From CAYMPH01 sp964529415 (GTDB lineage: Bacteria > Spirochaetota > UBA4802 > UBA5550), in the NCBI GenBank assembly GCA_964529415.1, contig CAZGWD010000003.1:186001-250000 (forward strand): DNA of 64,000 bases, read 5' to 3'. Positions 36,338 through 44,938 of this stretch are shown here, in pieces. The translations under genes were made by a program, and so were the position numbers. A model generated the notes under the pieces. It was not told where the DNA came from and did not search any database. It saw only the letters and a list, made by a program, of their open reading frames with translations. The number at the start of each line of letters is the position of its first letter. The first letter of the stretch is position 1.

Positions 36338-38187
36338 ATCGGGCTGAAACATTACAGATCAAGCCGGATATCACAGGACATATTCATCTGCTCTATGTGC
36401 CGACTCTGCACTGCAATCTGAGCTGCAGGTACTGCTACCTCGGAGATCAAACTGACTCCGCCTCTCTACGGATTGATTCAGAAAGGGCAGAGCATACGCT
36501 ACAGCACGCACTTGGTTCTTTTCTCAATGAAGGTATTCTTCCATTTAATGTATCTTTGCATGGAGGCGAAGTTACTACACTGCCTGCACCGGTTCTTGAA
36601 TCGCTATTCCACATCATCCGCAGTCATTATACTTATTACTACGACGAGCTGACATCGCTTGGATACAGAAAATCTGATCCTCATGTAAAAACCAATCTTT
36701 TTAATTTTCACAAGCTCTATGATTTATTTGACCGCAATAAAGTTTCTATCAGCGCGAGTGTTGATTTACCTCTGTCCCTTCACGGAAAATACCGCACAGA
36801 CCGCCGAGGACAAGGATGGCTTGAAGGAACACTCAATAATATCCGCCTGCTTGGCAAATATCCCCACAGCAAAAAAATGTCATCAACCCTGTACATAGAA
36901 CATCTTGAAAACATCTCTCAAATTATAAATGATATCTGGAAGATACATAATGAACTGGGTTTTGATATGAATAATTTCAATTTCATGTTCGGTTTTGAAT
37001 CTTCGTTAAATAATCTTAAATATGATAATTCTTCTGATAAAATTCTACAGGCAAAGGAAGATCAGCAGCTTCAGTTTTATGAGGCAATGAAAGAGGCATT
37101 TACAGGAACTGAACTTGAATACGGACTGAAACGGAACTGGTTTGATGAATTCAAACCTGAATACTGCACGAATTCGCTCAACTGCGGCGAAAAATTTTTT
37201 CTCCTTCAGGGAGACGGGTCAATCTACTCATGCGTTCGGGGACAGGGACTTCCGCAGTTTTTTTATGGAAACATTTTCAATGATTCAGTGAAAGATATAC
37301 TTCATGCAGCCCGCAGCAGAGTAAACCTTGCTCACCAGAATCAGGGCCTTGATCCTGAATGCAGACAGTGCAGCTATATCGGAATCTGCAGAACAGGCTG
37401 CCCTATAGTAAAAATGCAGAATAAAAGAAACAGATCATACACATGCTCATTGCAGAAAGCTATTTACAGGGATAATCCAATCAGTTACCCGCCTCTTTTA
37501 AAATCAGAAGAACAGAATTATGCTCTCAGGGAATATATTGCAGAAATGCACCCGAATCTTATATATGAATTACAAAACGAGGAACTCCCCCAAAGTGTCA
37601 GTACTGCATTATTCCCGGCTGAAATTCAGGATGAAAAAAACTCTCTTGCAATGATTATCAGCAGGGACAGAATCCTTGAATCACTCTACAGCGATAGCGC
37701 TTTTTTCATTTCAGTAAATGGAGAACAGATACCTCTTCAATCGCAGATACTTAAAAGGGATCGTTCCTTATATACAATAGGTCCTGGTGATAAAATAAAT
37801 CTGTTTATCCGCAAATCCATATTTGAAATAAACTGCGACGAAATTATCCGCAACACTCTGTATATTCAAATACTTAGAGATACACCTGTAGTTTACGGTG
37901 ATGAAAAGCGTACAAAACAGGAGCACATCCTAACTCACCAGATTTATTACAATCTTTTAAAGCCGGGCAATCTTCCGGATAAAGATTTTTTAATGGCTGA
38001 TATTACAGGCTTATTTTCATTGTATAGAGATGATTTTATAAAAAACATCCTGAACAATATATTTGTAACCACTTATTATCTGAGAGAATATCATTACCAG
38101 AAACAGAAGGCGAATGCGTTTTATCATATACAGGCATTGAATCTGCCGTTCCAGAATTTTGAATTCTACTGGGACGAGAATAAATAA
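36334..38187 (+). CDS. Radical SAM/SPASM peptide- or protein-modifying enzyme with novel C-terminal domain
   Basis: A 617-residue anaerobic-type enzyme. The [4Fe-4S]/SAM motif is CNLSCRYC (about residues 24-31), with LHGGEVTTLP as the GGE motif. The SPASM part holds auxiliary-cluster cysteines in YCTNSLNCGEKFFLLQGDGS, YSCVRGQ, CRQCSYIGICRTGCP and YTCSLQ. SPASM enzymes mature ribosomal peptides or install cofactors and formylglycine in proteins. Residues about 395-617 form an additional domain without motifs known to me, perhaps for substrate binding. The next gene, 14 nt downstream, encodes a small protein with a poly-Asn tail, the natural candidate substrate. There is no obvious peptide transporter or protease beside it, which argues against a classical secreted bacteriocin. 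Confidence 0.88.
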   Translation: MNRAETLQIKPDITGHIHLLYVPTLHCNLSCRYCYLGDQTDSASLRIDSERAEHTLQHALGSFLNEGILPFNVSLHGGEVTTLPAPVLESLFHIIRSHYTYYYDELTSLGYRKSDPHVKTNLFNFHKLYDLFDRNKVSISASVDLPLSLHGKYRTDRRGQGWLEGTLNNIRLLGKYPHSKKMSSTLYIEHLENISQIINDIWKIHNELGFDMNNFNFMFGFESSLNNLKYDNSSDKILQAKEDQQLQFYEAMKEAFTGTELEYGLKRNWFDEFKPEYCTNSLNCGEKFFLLQGDGSIYSCVRGQGLPQFFYGNIFNDSVKDILHAARSRVNLAHQNQGLDPECRQCSYIGICRTGCPIVKMQNKRNRSYTCSLQKAIYRDNPISYPPLLKSEEQNYALREYIAEMHPNLIYELQNEELPQSVSTALFPAEIQDEKNSLAMIISRDRILESLYSDSAFFISVNGEQIPLQSQILKRDRSLYTIGPGDKINLFIRKSIFEINCDEIIRNTLYIQILRDTPVVYGDEKRTKQEHILTHQIYYNLLKPGNLPDKDFLMADITGLFSLYRDDFIKNILNNIFVTTYYLREYHYQKQKANAFYHIQALNLPFQNFEFYWDENK

Positions 38188-38201
38188 AAGGATGTAATAT
38201 T

Positions 38202-38666
38202 ATGCAAAAAGGAAATCCAAAAGAAATAGCTGCCAATGTTGAAAGGTTCCTCGATCTGCTTGGCCTTCACGACGACAAAAACAGGACGTCCATTGAACAG
38301 GATATTGTAAATAACCTTGTTGAACTGCACAGTAAAAAGCCTTTTGTTGTTTATTCGCACAAGAGCATTTTTCTATACAGCGGCGACAAGGTTATAAAAG
38401 AATATAATGCGGATGTTTCCCCATATGAAAATGTTGTTCATTGTAATGATAAAAAAATATCCATGCTCGACAAGGAATCTTTTCTGCAGAATCACCATGT
38501 GCATATTGCCGGCGCTGTAACTGCAGCAGCTCTCATTGCAGCTGGTGCTTCAGCACGGGGTGATGATGCCAATCATGATAAGGTTAAAGACAAATCACGC
38601 GTGAGATCGAGCAACAACAATAACAATAATAATAACAACAATAATAATAACAATAACAACGGCTGA
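38202..38666 (+). CDS. Small protein with C-terminal poly-asparagine tail, candidate radical SAM substrate
   Basis: 154 residues, no known family. Residues 1-105 form a folded-looking domain (MQKGNPKEIAANVERFLDLL..., VVYSHKSIFLYSGDKVIKEYN). A short hydrophobic Ala-rich helix follows (VHIAGAVTAAALIAAGASA, about 107-125), then a charged linker with basic residues and Ser, and a tail of 16 consecutive Asn plus Gly before the stop. The Asn codons mix AAC and AAT irregularly (8 of each), which suggests selection for Asn rather than simple codon slippage. AGGA lies 10 nt before the ATG. The order leader domain/hydrophobic helix/low-complexity tail right after a SPASM gene resembles precursor-maturase pairs such as HxsA or GrrA, where the repeat region is modified. 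Direct evidence for modification is absent. Confidence 0.75.
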   Translation: MQKGNPKEIAANVERFLDLLGLHDDKNRTSIEQDIVNNLVELHSKKPFVVYSHKSIFLYSGDKVIKEYNADVSPYENVVHCNDKKISMLDKESFLQNHHVHIAGAVTAAALIAAGASARGDDANHDKVKDKSRVRSSNNNNNNNNNNNNNNNNG

Positions 38667-38749
38667 GATATGAGGATGAAACCGCATAATTTGAAGAGGC
38701 AGATATTCAGAAAAATAAAATTATGACTGCAATCTCAGATCTGAGCTGA

Positions 38750-40426
38750 TCATATTTTCTTGATATCTTCATAAAGTCCAATGCACAATATTCTTTCTTT
38801 ATCTGTAAAAGACCGGCCTTCATGAATGAATTCCGCTTTCCCGTTTTTTTCTATCAGAAGAGGGTATAAATTGTGACCGTCTCTAACCAATTGTGTATTT
38901 TGAGAATGAATCCATGCATGATCAGCTGTAGAGATATCGAGCATGACAAAAAAATGCCCTTCCCAGTTAAAAGCAAATACTGTATCAGAGTGAATTGCAG
39001 ACGCGGCAAATGTAGGCGCTGATATCTGTGAGGTGCTGAGAACGCTGTCAATGGCAAAAGCTTCCTTTGCCTTTTCGCCGATGTCCCGGTTGAAAATTCT
39101 TGCAACAGTTCTGATTCCGGGATTGGTAAGTTTTGAATCTATAAGGATGTTAAGGTTTACGAGATCGTCATCAGTGAGAGCCATTATCGCGCGTGCGTTT
39201 GCTGCTCCGGCCTTTGCTAAAATATCACCCTGGGTTGCACTTCCGAAAATCACCGGTATTTTTCCTCTTATCGATGAAAGAAATTCACTTTCTGTATTTT
39301 TTTCTATTGCAACAATTTTTTCTCCGCTTTCAATGAGAAGGTTTGTAACACGATAGCCTATATTCCCAAGACCAGTCACTATAACATGGTCATGAAGCTT
39401 TTTAACACGAAGGCCGAAAAACTGGCTGAATCTCCTGCTGATAATCATATCTGTAATAATCGAAAAAATAGACGCAATTAGAGCTGCTCCGCCGAACATG
39501 ACAAAGCAGCCGAAAATTTTCACAAGAGGACCTGCGTTCTGCAGATTGAAGTCGCCGTAGCCGACTGTTGTTGTTGTAGTAATTGTAAAATAAAGCGCAT
39601 CGAGCACGGAAATATTGAGGCCGAAATGAAACACCGGAACAGCAACAGCAAGCAGGGATAAATATCCGATAATTGTAACCCTTATATGAGAAGGAATAGA
39701 CTTAACTTTTTCAATAAAATTTTTCCCTGTGTGAATCTGCTTTTTAATAATATTGCCTGCTGTATCAGCAAGACTGAACTCCCTGAAGTCCCTGGCAATG
39801 TCCCTATCTGATGTTAGATAAATTATTTTTTCATTAATTGCAGGCCTGTAGGTTTTATCAGGGGTTCCCCCTGAATATCCCGAGCTCATGATTATTTTAA
39901 TCCCGAATTTTTCTTCCCACTCATCTATGCTGCTTCCAGCCAGTATTGTTTCATTTGTTACAGTTTCTTCAGCAATAAAAAAAATCGTATTGCCGAATTT
40001 AAAGGAATGTATCATAGATTTGTTCAGGCAGGCTGACACAAACGATGAAGCGGAAAGAGATGACGCTGATAATGCCTTGTGGATTCCGAACCCTCCCTGT
40101 ATTTTCGCTGAAAAAACTTCATCAAACATCCTGTTTACAATTTTTATTCCAGGCTTTAATTCCCTCGCAATAATTGCAATTTCAAGATTTATGACATCAT
40201 CACCGGTCAGCGCCATTATTACATCCGCATCATTGATACCGGCCTGAATCAGAATATCCCGGTCGCGCGCATCGCCTTCAAGAATTTTTTCGCACGATGC
40301 AAGTACCGATTTTTCAAATACCCTCTGATTTCCAAGAGAGATAACCGCCACAGTTTCATTGGCTGATATAAACTGCTCAATTACCCTTTTAGCAATATTC
40401 CCGAGGCCGCAAACTATAACTTTCAT
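38750..40426 (-). CDS. Potassium channel with RCK (TrkA-N) domains on both sides of the pore
   Basis: 558 residues. Residues 1-120 are an NAD(H)-binding RCK/TrkA-N fold (VIVCGLGNIAKRVIEQF), followed by a TrkA-C-like segment. At about 250-335 two transmembrane helices surround the selectivity filter TTTTTVGYGDF. A second RCK (HVIVTGLGNIGYRVTNLL, IMALTDDDLVNL) and TrkA-C-like end follow. Most prokaryotic RCK channels carry the RCK after the pore only; a copy in front as well is unusual. It should gate K+ flux in response to nucleotides or ions. AGGA is before the ATG. It converges on the poly-Asn gene, with a 12-bp palindrome (CTCAGATCTGAG) but no U-tract between them. Confidence 0.9.
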   Translation of the reverse strand: MKVIVCGLGNIAKRVIEQFISANETVAVISLGNQRVFEKSVLASCEKILEGDARDRDILIQAGINDADVIMALTGDDVINLEIAIIARELKPGIKIVNRMFDEVFSAKIQGGFGIHKALSASSLSASSFVSACLNKSMIHSFKFGNTIFFIAEETVTNETILAGSSIDEWEEKFGIKIIMSSGYSGGTPDKTYRPAINEKIIYLTSDRDIARDFREFSLADTAGNIIKKQIHTGKNFIEKVKSIPSHIRVTIIGYLSLLAVAVPVFHFGLNISVLDALYFTITTTTTVGYGDFNLQNAGPLVKIFGCFVMFGGAALIASIFSIITDMIISRRFSQFFGLRVKKLHDHVIVTGLGNIGYRVTNLLIESGEKIVAIEKNTESEFLSSIRGKIPVIFGSATQGDILAKAGAANARAIMALTDDDLVNLNILIDSKLTNPGIRTVARIFNRDIGEKAKEAFAIDSVLSTSQISAPTFAASAIHSDTVFAFNWEGHFFVMLDISTADHAWIHSQNTQLVRDGHNLYPLLIEKNGKAEFIHEGRSFTDKERILCIGLYEDIKKI

Positions 40427-40517
40427 TTATTTTTCCTGAACAAAAATATATTAGCAGAATAAGTGCAACAGGGATAGTTTGAAAAAAATTTATGAGCCAT
40501 TCAGAATTAGTTAAAAA

Positions 40518-42974
40518 TCAGCAGCTGCCATCAGGTCCATATAAAAGATCATGCATTGCTTTAGACAATATCTCCAGAGTAAAAGGCTTCTGAATAAAAC
40601 CGTTGATACCATAGCTTAAAGCGAGATTGACCCGCTCATCCTGCCTGAAACCTGAAGCAAGAAGGCTTTTTACATTCGGATCAATTTTTTTCATTTCAAG
40701 ATATGCCTGTTCGCCGGACATTTTAGGCATAACCAGATCAATAATCACAGCCTTGATTTCATTGTGCCTTTCTCTGAACATTTCAGCACCTTTAATGCCG
40801 TCGGTTGCCTCTATCACATCATAACCGCATTTCTCAAGAATTGAACGCGATGTTTTCCGCATAATTTCCTCATCGTCAACGACAAGAATAAGACCTTTAC
40901 CCGTAGGAAGAGCAAATTCCTTTTTATTTTCTGTATCATAATTATCTTTATTAAGTACAGGCAGAAAAACATTCACTGTAGTTCCGATTCCAGGCTCTGA
41001 ATATACATCAATAAAACCGTTATTCTGATGTATTGTATTGTACACCATGCTCAGACCAAGGCCAGTACCCTTGCCTCTTTCTTTTGTTGTAAAAAAAGGA
41101 ACAAATATTTTTGAAATATTTTTCTGTTCTATACCCACTCCGGAATCTCCAACTGAAAGCATCCAGTACTCGGTCTCCTGAGCTTCAGGATGTGAAACAA
41201 GAAAATGCTTATCAGCGTTTAACCGTCTTATTGTGATAGTCAGCTTGCCGCCTTTTGGTTCATTTTCTTCTCTCATCAATGTCATCGCGTGGCTGGCATT
41301 AATGCAAAGATTCAGAAGAACCTGTTCAATTTGGGTAGGATCAGAAAAAACCATTATTCTGCTTTCCGGAAGATCTGTCACAATCTCTATAGATTTATCA
41401 AAGGTGTTGCTGCATATTTTTTTTACATGCTTAACAGTAAGCGAAAGATCAACAGGGGCATAGGCAGTCTCCTGCTTATGAGCCAGAGCAAGAAGCTGCT
41501 GAACCATATCAGTGGCCCGCTGGCTTGATTCTTCCATCGTTTCAATATATTTTCTTATCTCGTTAACATCCAGTTTCTTTTCTACATTAATCTCATACTT
41601 GAAAATAGAAAGTGTCCCGGTTATACCACCCATAATATTGTTGAAATCGTGCGCAAGTCCTCCTGCAAGTGTTCCTATTGTTTCCATTTTCTGAGATTGA
41701 GCAAGATTTGCTTCAAGTTTCAGCTTTTCAGTAACGTCACGGATGATGCCGCGCAGCCCGGATAATTTCCCTGAATTATCAAAAATTACAACTGTGCTGT
41801 TTTCACCATAAAAATACCCGCTGTCCATTTTAATTATTTTATGAGTGGCAAAAATCTTGCTTTCAAGATTGATTTCCTCTTTCTTTGCAAAACTGTATAT
41901 TCTGTCAAAATCATCTTTATACAGAAGTCTGCTTAACGGCAGTCCCTTTATTATATCAGATTCGCAATACCCTGTCTGGAAGTATCCGGCTTTATTTAAA
42001 TAGGTTATATTAAAATTTATGTCCGTTTCGTATATAACATCCGGGAGCATATCGGTAAGTTCCCTGTAATTCTTTTCAGATTTTATAATGCTGTCTCTGC
42101 TGGTTTTCAGATCTGAAATCATAAGATTGAATTCGTTTGAAAGAAATCCAATCTCATCCTGGGAAGATACACTTATTCTATGTTCGAGATTGCCGTTATG
42201 TATTTCCTTGATACCGAGAAGAAGTTTTTTCAGAGGCCAGGAAAGACTTACATAAACTATTAGAATAAGGAAGATAAGAGTAACTGCTGCTGTTCCGGCA
42301 ACATACATAGCTGACCTGAACCACAAAGCTCTCATTGAATCCTGAATGTCCTGCGTGTAAAGGCCTGAACATACAACCCAGTCCCATGGCCAATAGTATC
42401 TCGCATAAGTGATCTGCGGTTCAAATATCTCCGGGCTGTACTTTGACTGCCAGATATAACTTACGAAAGTCTCGCTGTCCCTCTGCGAATTGATAACCAT
42501 TTCCCTGAACAGACGGACCCCGTTACGGTCCATTACATTCATCATGTTTTTGCCTTCAAGTTCAGGTTTTAGCGGATGCATGACCATGTTTCCGTTGCCA
42601 TCAAGAATAAAAAAATATTCGGTCTTGTCGTATCGCATCTCCCGGAGAGTTTTAATGATTAAAATTTTTGCCTCATCTATGTTTTTCGGTTCATTAAACC
42701 GGGGTTCAGTAATTTTTATTTTATTTTCTTTATGCCCGTAAAAATTCAGGCGCATGTCTCGCTCGTAGTGATCCATGAGTGAAACAGCTGAATTTACTAC
42801 TGCTTTCAGTTTTCCTTTTCTCTCATCAACTTTTTCTTTTTCAAGATTCGGGAGGATTAAAATATAAACTATTAATGTAAAAAGGAAAATAACAAAAACA
42901 CCAATCAGGTTGATTTTCCACTGAAGTGAAAGATTTTTAAATTTAACAGTAAAAATTTTAAAAATAGTTTTCAT
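40518..42974 (-). CDS. Cache-HAMP-PAS hybrid histidine kinase with receiver domain
   Basis: 818 residues. An N-terminal helix (about 21-41) and a second one (about 222-245) enclose a Cache sensor (YFFILDGNGNMVMHPLKPELEGKN, WDWVVCSGLYTQDI), typical of small organic-molecule binding in the periplasm. HAMP (to about 300) and PAS (about 303-425) lead to HisKA with His442 in GGLAHDFNNI. The ATPase domain shows LLNLCINASHA, GDSGVGI and GKGTGLGLS. The attached receiver has VVDDEE, Asp746 in IIDLVMPKMSGE and the Lys of IQKPF. No DNA-binding output is attached and no separate regulator is adjacent. Downstream target unknown. It lies 91 nt upstream of the channel gene in the same direction. Confidence 0.93.
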   Translation of the reverse strand: MKTIFKIFTVKFKNLSLQWKINLIGVFVIFLFTLIVYILILPNLEKEKVDERKGKLKAVVNSAVSLMDHYERDMRLNFYGHKENKIKITEPRFNEPKNIDEAKILIIKTLREMRYDKTEYFFILDGNGNMVMHPLKPELEGKNMMNVMDRNGVRLFREMVINSQRDSETFVSYIWQSKYSPEIFEPQITYARYYWPWDWVVCSGLYTQDIQDSMRALWFRSAMYVAGTAAVTLIFLILIVYVSLSWPLKKLLLGIKEIHNGNLEHRISVSSQDEIGFLSNEFNLMISDLKTSRDSIIKSEKNYRELTDMLPDVIYETDINFNITYLNKAGYFQTGYCESDIIKGLPLSRLLYKDDFDRIYSFAKKEEINLESKIFATHKIIKMDSGYFYGENSTVVIFDNSGKLSGLRGIIRDVTEKLKLEANLAQSQKMETIGTLAGGLAHDFNNIMGGITGTLSIFKYEINVEKKLDVNEIRKYIETMEESSQRATDMVQQLLALAHKQETAYAPVDLSLTVKHVKKICSNTFDKSIEIVTDLPESRIMVFSDPTQIEQVLLNLCINASHAMTLMREENEPKGGKLTITIRRLNADKHFLVSHPEAQETEYWMLSVGDSGVGIEQKNISKIFVPFFTTKERGKGTGLGLSMVYNTIHQNNGFIDVYSEPGIGTTVNVFLPVLNKDNYDTENKKEFALPTGKGLILVVDDEEIMRKTSRSILEKCGYDVIEATDGIKGAEMFRERHNEIKAVIIDLVMPKMSGEQAYLEMKKIDPNVKSLLASGFRQDERVNLALSYGINGFIQKPFTLEILSKAMHDLLYGPDGSC

Positions 42975-43219
42975 TAGTTTCCCGGTAAATTAAATAAAGT
43001 TTTTTATTATACCTGGTTTATTTAATAATACAACTTTTTTTTTAATAAAGTATAAAAAACATGCAAATTTGAAAAATTTTAACATAAAAAATATCCAATA
43101 ATGCATTAAATGTTTTGTTTTTATAATTGAACTAAATTCGATTATGAAAAAACTTCTAATAAAGTATTGACAAAGAATATTTTCTTATCTAAAAAATTAA
43201 AAAAAATGGAGTCAATAAA

Positions 43220-44005
43220 ATGAAATCCAAATCAATAAAAATTATGCTCACTGTTCTAAACATAACCGGTTTCATTGCTACTGTAATTATTAATGTCCTT
43301 GCAAACGCTCTTCCTATAAACGGCAAAAACACAGGAGCCATTTCTGATTCGCTGCCGAATTTATTTGCTCCGGCAGGTTTTGTTTTTTCCATCTGGGGAT
43401 TGATTTACATTATGCTTTTAGCATTTTCAATATACCAGCTGATTACAGTATTTTTAAAAAATGAAAAACAATCTGAATTTCATAAACAAATAAGCTTTTA
43501 TTTTATTCCAGCCTCTGCAGCAAACTGTTTCTGGATCCTCGCCTGGCATTATGAACTATTCCCTCTATCGTTAGTTTTAATGCTGATTTTATTCGCAAGT
43601 CTTTTAATCATATATTTAAGACTCGGCATAGGCGAAGCCGGGCACTCTAATCTGGAAAAATATTTTGTGCACCTGCCTTTCAGTATTTATCTTGGATGGA
43701 TCACGGTTGCCGCAATAGCAAATTTTACAGCAGTTTTTGTATCCATCGGATGGAAGGGTTTTGGTTTAAATCCTCAGGTATGGACAGTTGCTGTAATTAT
43801 AACTGCAGTATTAATATCAGCATTGATGCTTTTCCGGAAAAAAGATATTTATTTTAATATTGTTATTATATGGGCGCTGACAGGAATAGCATTCAAGAGA
43901 GCTTTGTTTAATGACGCTTATGCAGTTTATATCTCTGCAATTTCCGGTATAATAATACTTACAGTTTTATGCACTATTCAGTATTTCAGAAAAGAAGTTT
44001 ATTGA
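43220..44005 (+). CDS. TspO/MBR-like tryptophan-rich membrane protein
   Basis: 261 residues with about seven hydrophobic helices. The segment NLFAPAGFVFSIWGLIYIML and the later ISFYFIPASAANCFWILAWHYE match the extended TspO/MBR-like family often labelled tryptophan-rich sensory protein, longer than the classical 160-residue TspO. TspO binds porphyrins and lipids; function of this longer form is not settled. GGAG stands before the ATG and a TTGACA (43167-43172) lies upstream. Single-gene unit ending at a strong hairpin. Confidence 0.75.
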   Translation: MKSKSIKIMLTVLNITGFIATVIINVLANALPINGKNTGAISDSLPNLFAPAGFVFSIWGLIYIMLLAFSIYQLITVFLKNEKQSEFHKQISFYFIPASAANCFWILAWHYELFPLSLVLMLILFASLLIIYLRLGIGEAGHSNLEKYFVHLPFSIYLGWITVAAIANFTAVFVSIGWKGFGLNPQVWTVAVIITAVLISALMLFRKKDIYFNIVIIWALTGIAFKRALFNDAYAVYISAISGIIILTVLCTIQYFRKEVY

Positions 44006-44015
44006 AAACATTTCA

Positions 44016-44061
44016 TTAATTCAACCTCAGCATAATTTTAAATATGCTGAGGTTGAATTAA
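44016..44061. terminator. Perfect 19-bp hairpin between convergent genes
   Basis: TTAATTCAACCTCAGCATA (44016-44034) is followed after 8 nt by its exact reverse complement (44043-44061). It begins 10 nt past the TspO-like stop and ends 48 nt before the end of the opposite gene. It has no U-tract on either strand, so it may act as an RNA stabiliser or a bidirectional stop by structure alone. Confidence 0.55.
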
Positions 44062-44109
44062 GCTGCAGAACTATTTAATGAATAATTTATTATGATGTTA
44101 TTTATAAAA

Positions 44110-44790
44110 TTATTCTTTGATGAATTTCAATGTTTCCAGCCTGGTCAGAGTCACCTTTGCTGATACTCTCGGAGCATTCACCAGATGCCAGATTGTATAC
44201 TGTTCAGGGTACAGGTTTTCAGCTGATATTCCATCTACAGGAACAATAACCTGCATTCCCCTCAAAGCAGCGCCGCTTGCAGTATAGATTACAGCTCCAT
44301 GGGCAGCAGTTCCTGTTACAATTACTGTCTGAATTTTTCTGTCTTTGAGAATTTTCTCAAGATCAGTTCCAAAAAATTTATCAGGTCCGGATGTAACTAC
44401 AGGCTCATTTTTTAATGGTGTTAACTCTTTTGAAATATCATCAGCCGAAGCTCCTGGAGAAAGACTGTATATCACTGTAACGCCTTTTGCACGCGCTTCT
44501 TTTAATATTTTTTTCATTTTCGGTATTGATGAAATACATCTCGGGCGTTTTTCTGCGTTACAGGTCTGTTTATTGAAATCAAGCAAAAGCAGAGCAGTTG
44601 ATTTCGGGTCTGCTTTAACTGATTTAAGCTCAGGCGCTTGAGGAGATTTTATCGTGTCCCAGCTTTTAATAATATCCGGATTTTCGTCTGAATATAAATT
44701 TAAACCGAAAAATAAAACAGGAACAGAAAGGATCATAATAAAAAATAAAACTTTAACTGGAATGACTTTAATTTTTAATACGCTTTTCAT
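44110..44790 (-). CDS. Exported isochorismatase-fold protein lacking the catalytic cysteine
   Basis: 226 residues with an N-terminal signal or anchor (KVLFFIMILSVPVLFFGLNL). The cysteine-hydrolase fold is recognisable: STALLLLDFNKQTC contains the catalytic Asp and GPDKFFGTDLEKIL the Lys. The third catalytic residue, normally Cys in a TG(C)xTxxCV block, is absent: the sequence reads VTGTAAHGAVIYTASGA, with Ala at the Cys position. It is therefore probably not an amidohydrolase of the usual type and may bind a ligand or use different chemistry. An envelope location is also unusual for this family, whose members are mostly cytoplasmic. It stands alone between convergent and divergent neighbours. 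Confidence 0.75.
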   Translation of the reverse strand: MKSVLKIKVIPVKVLFFIMILSVPVLFFGLNLYSDENPDIIKSWDTIKSPQAPELKSVKADPKSTALLLLDFNKQTCNAEKRPRCISSIPKMKKILKEARAKGVTVIYSLSPGASADDISKELTPLKNEPVVTSGPDKFFGTDLEKILKDRKIQTVIVTGTAAHGAVIYTASGAALRGMQVIVPVDGISAENLYPEQYTIWHLVNAPRVSAKVTLTRLETLKFIKE

Positions 44791-44938
44791 TTTATTACTC
44801 CTGATATTTAAATTTATGAATATCTACAGAAACACCCATTTGTATTACAGGCATTTATATAGAATTACAACAAGTATAATAATTGACAAACAGTTTGCAA
44901 ACAGAAAATGTTAAATAAAAATTTCACTGGAGGCAGAA

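Noticed and set aside
35824..38666. Classical secreted bacteriocin/RiPP export cluster
   Set aside because: No peptidase-containing ABC transporter, protease, immunity-like gene or double-glycine leader adjoins, so I describe it only as an enzyme-substrate candidate.
38727..38738. CTCAGATCTGAG palindrome between the convergent poly-Asn and channel genes as a terminator
   Set aside because: Only a 12-bp self-complementary site without a loop or U-tract on either strand; not a convincing terminator.
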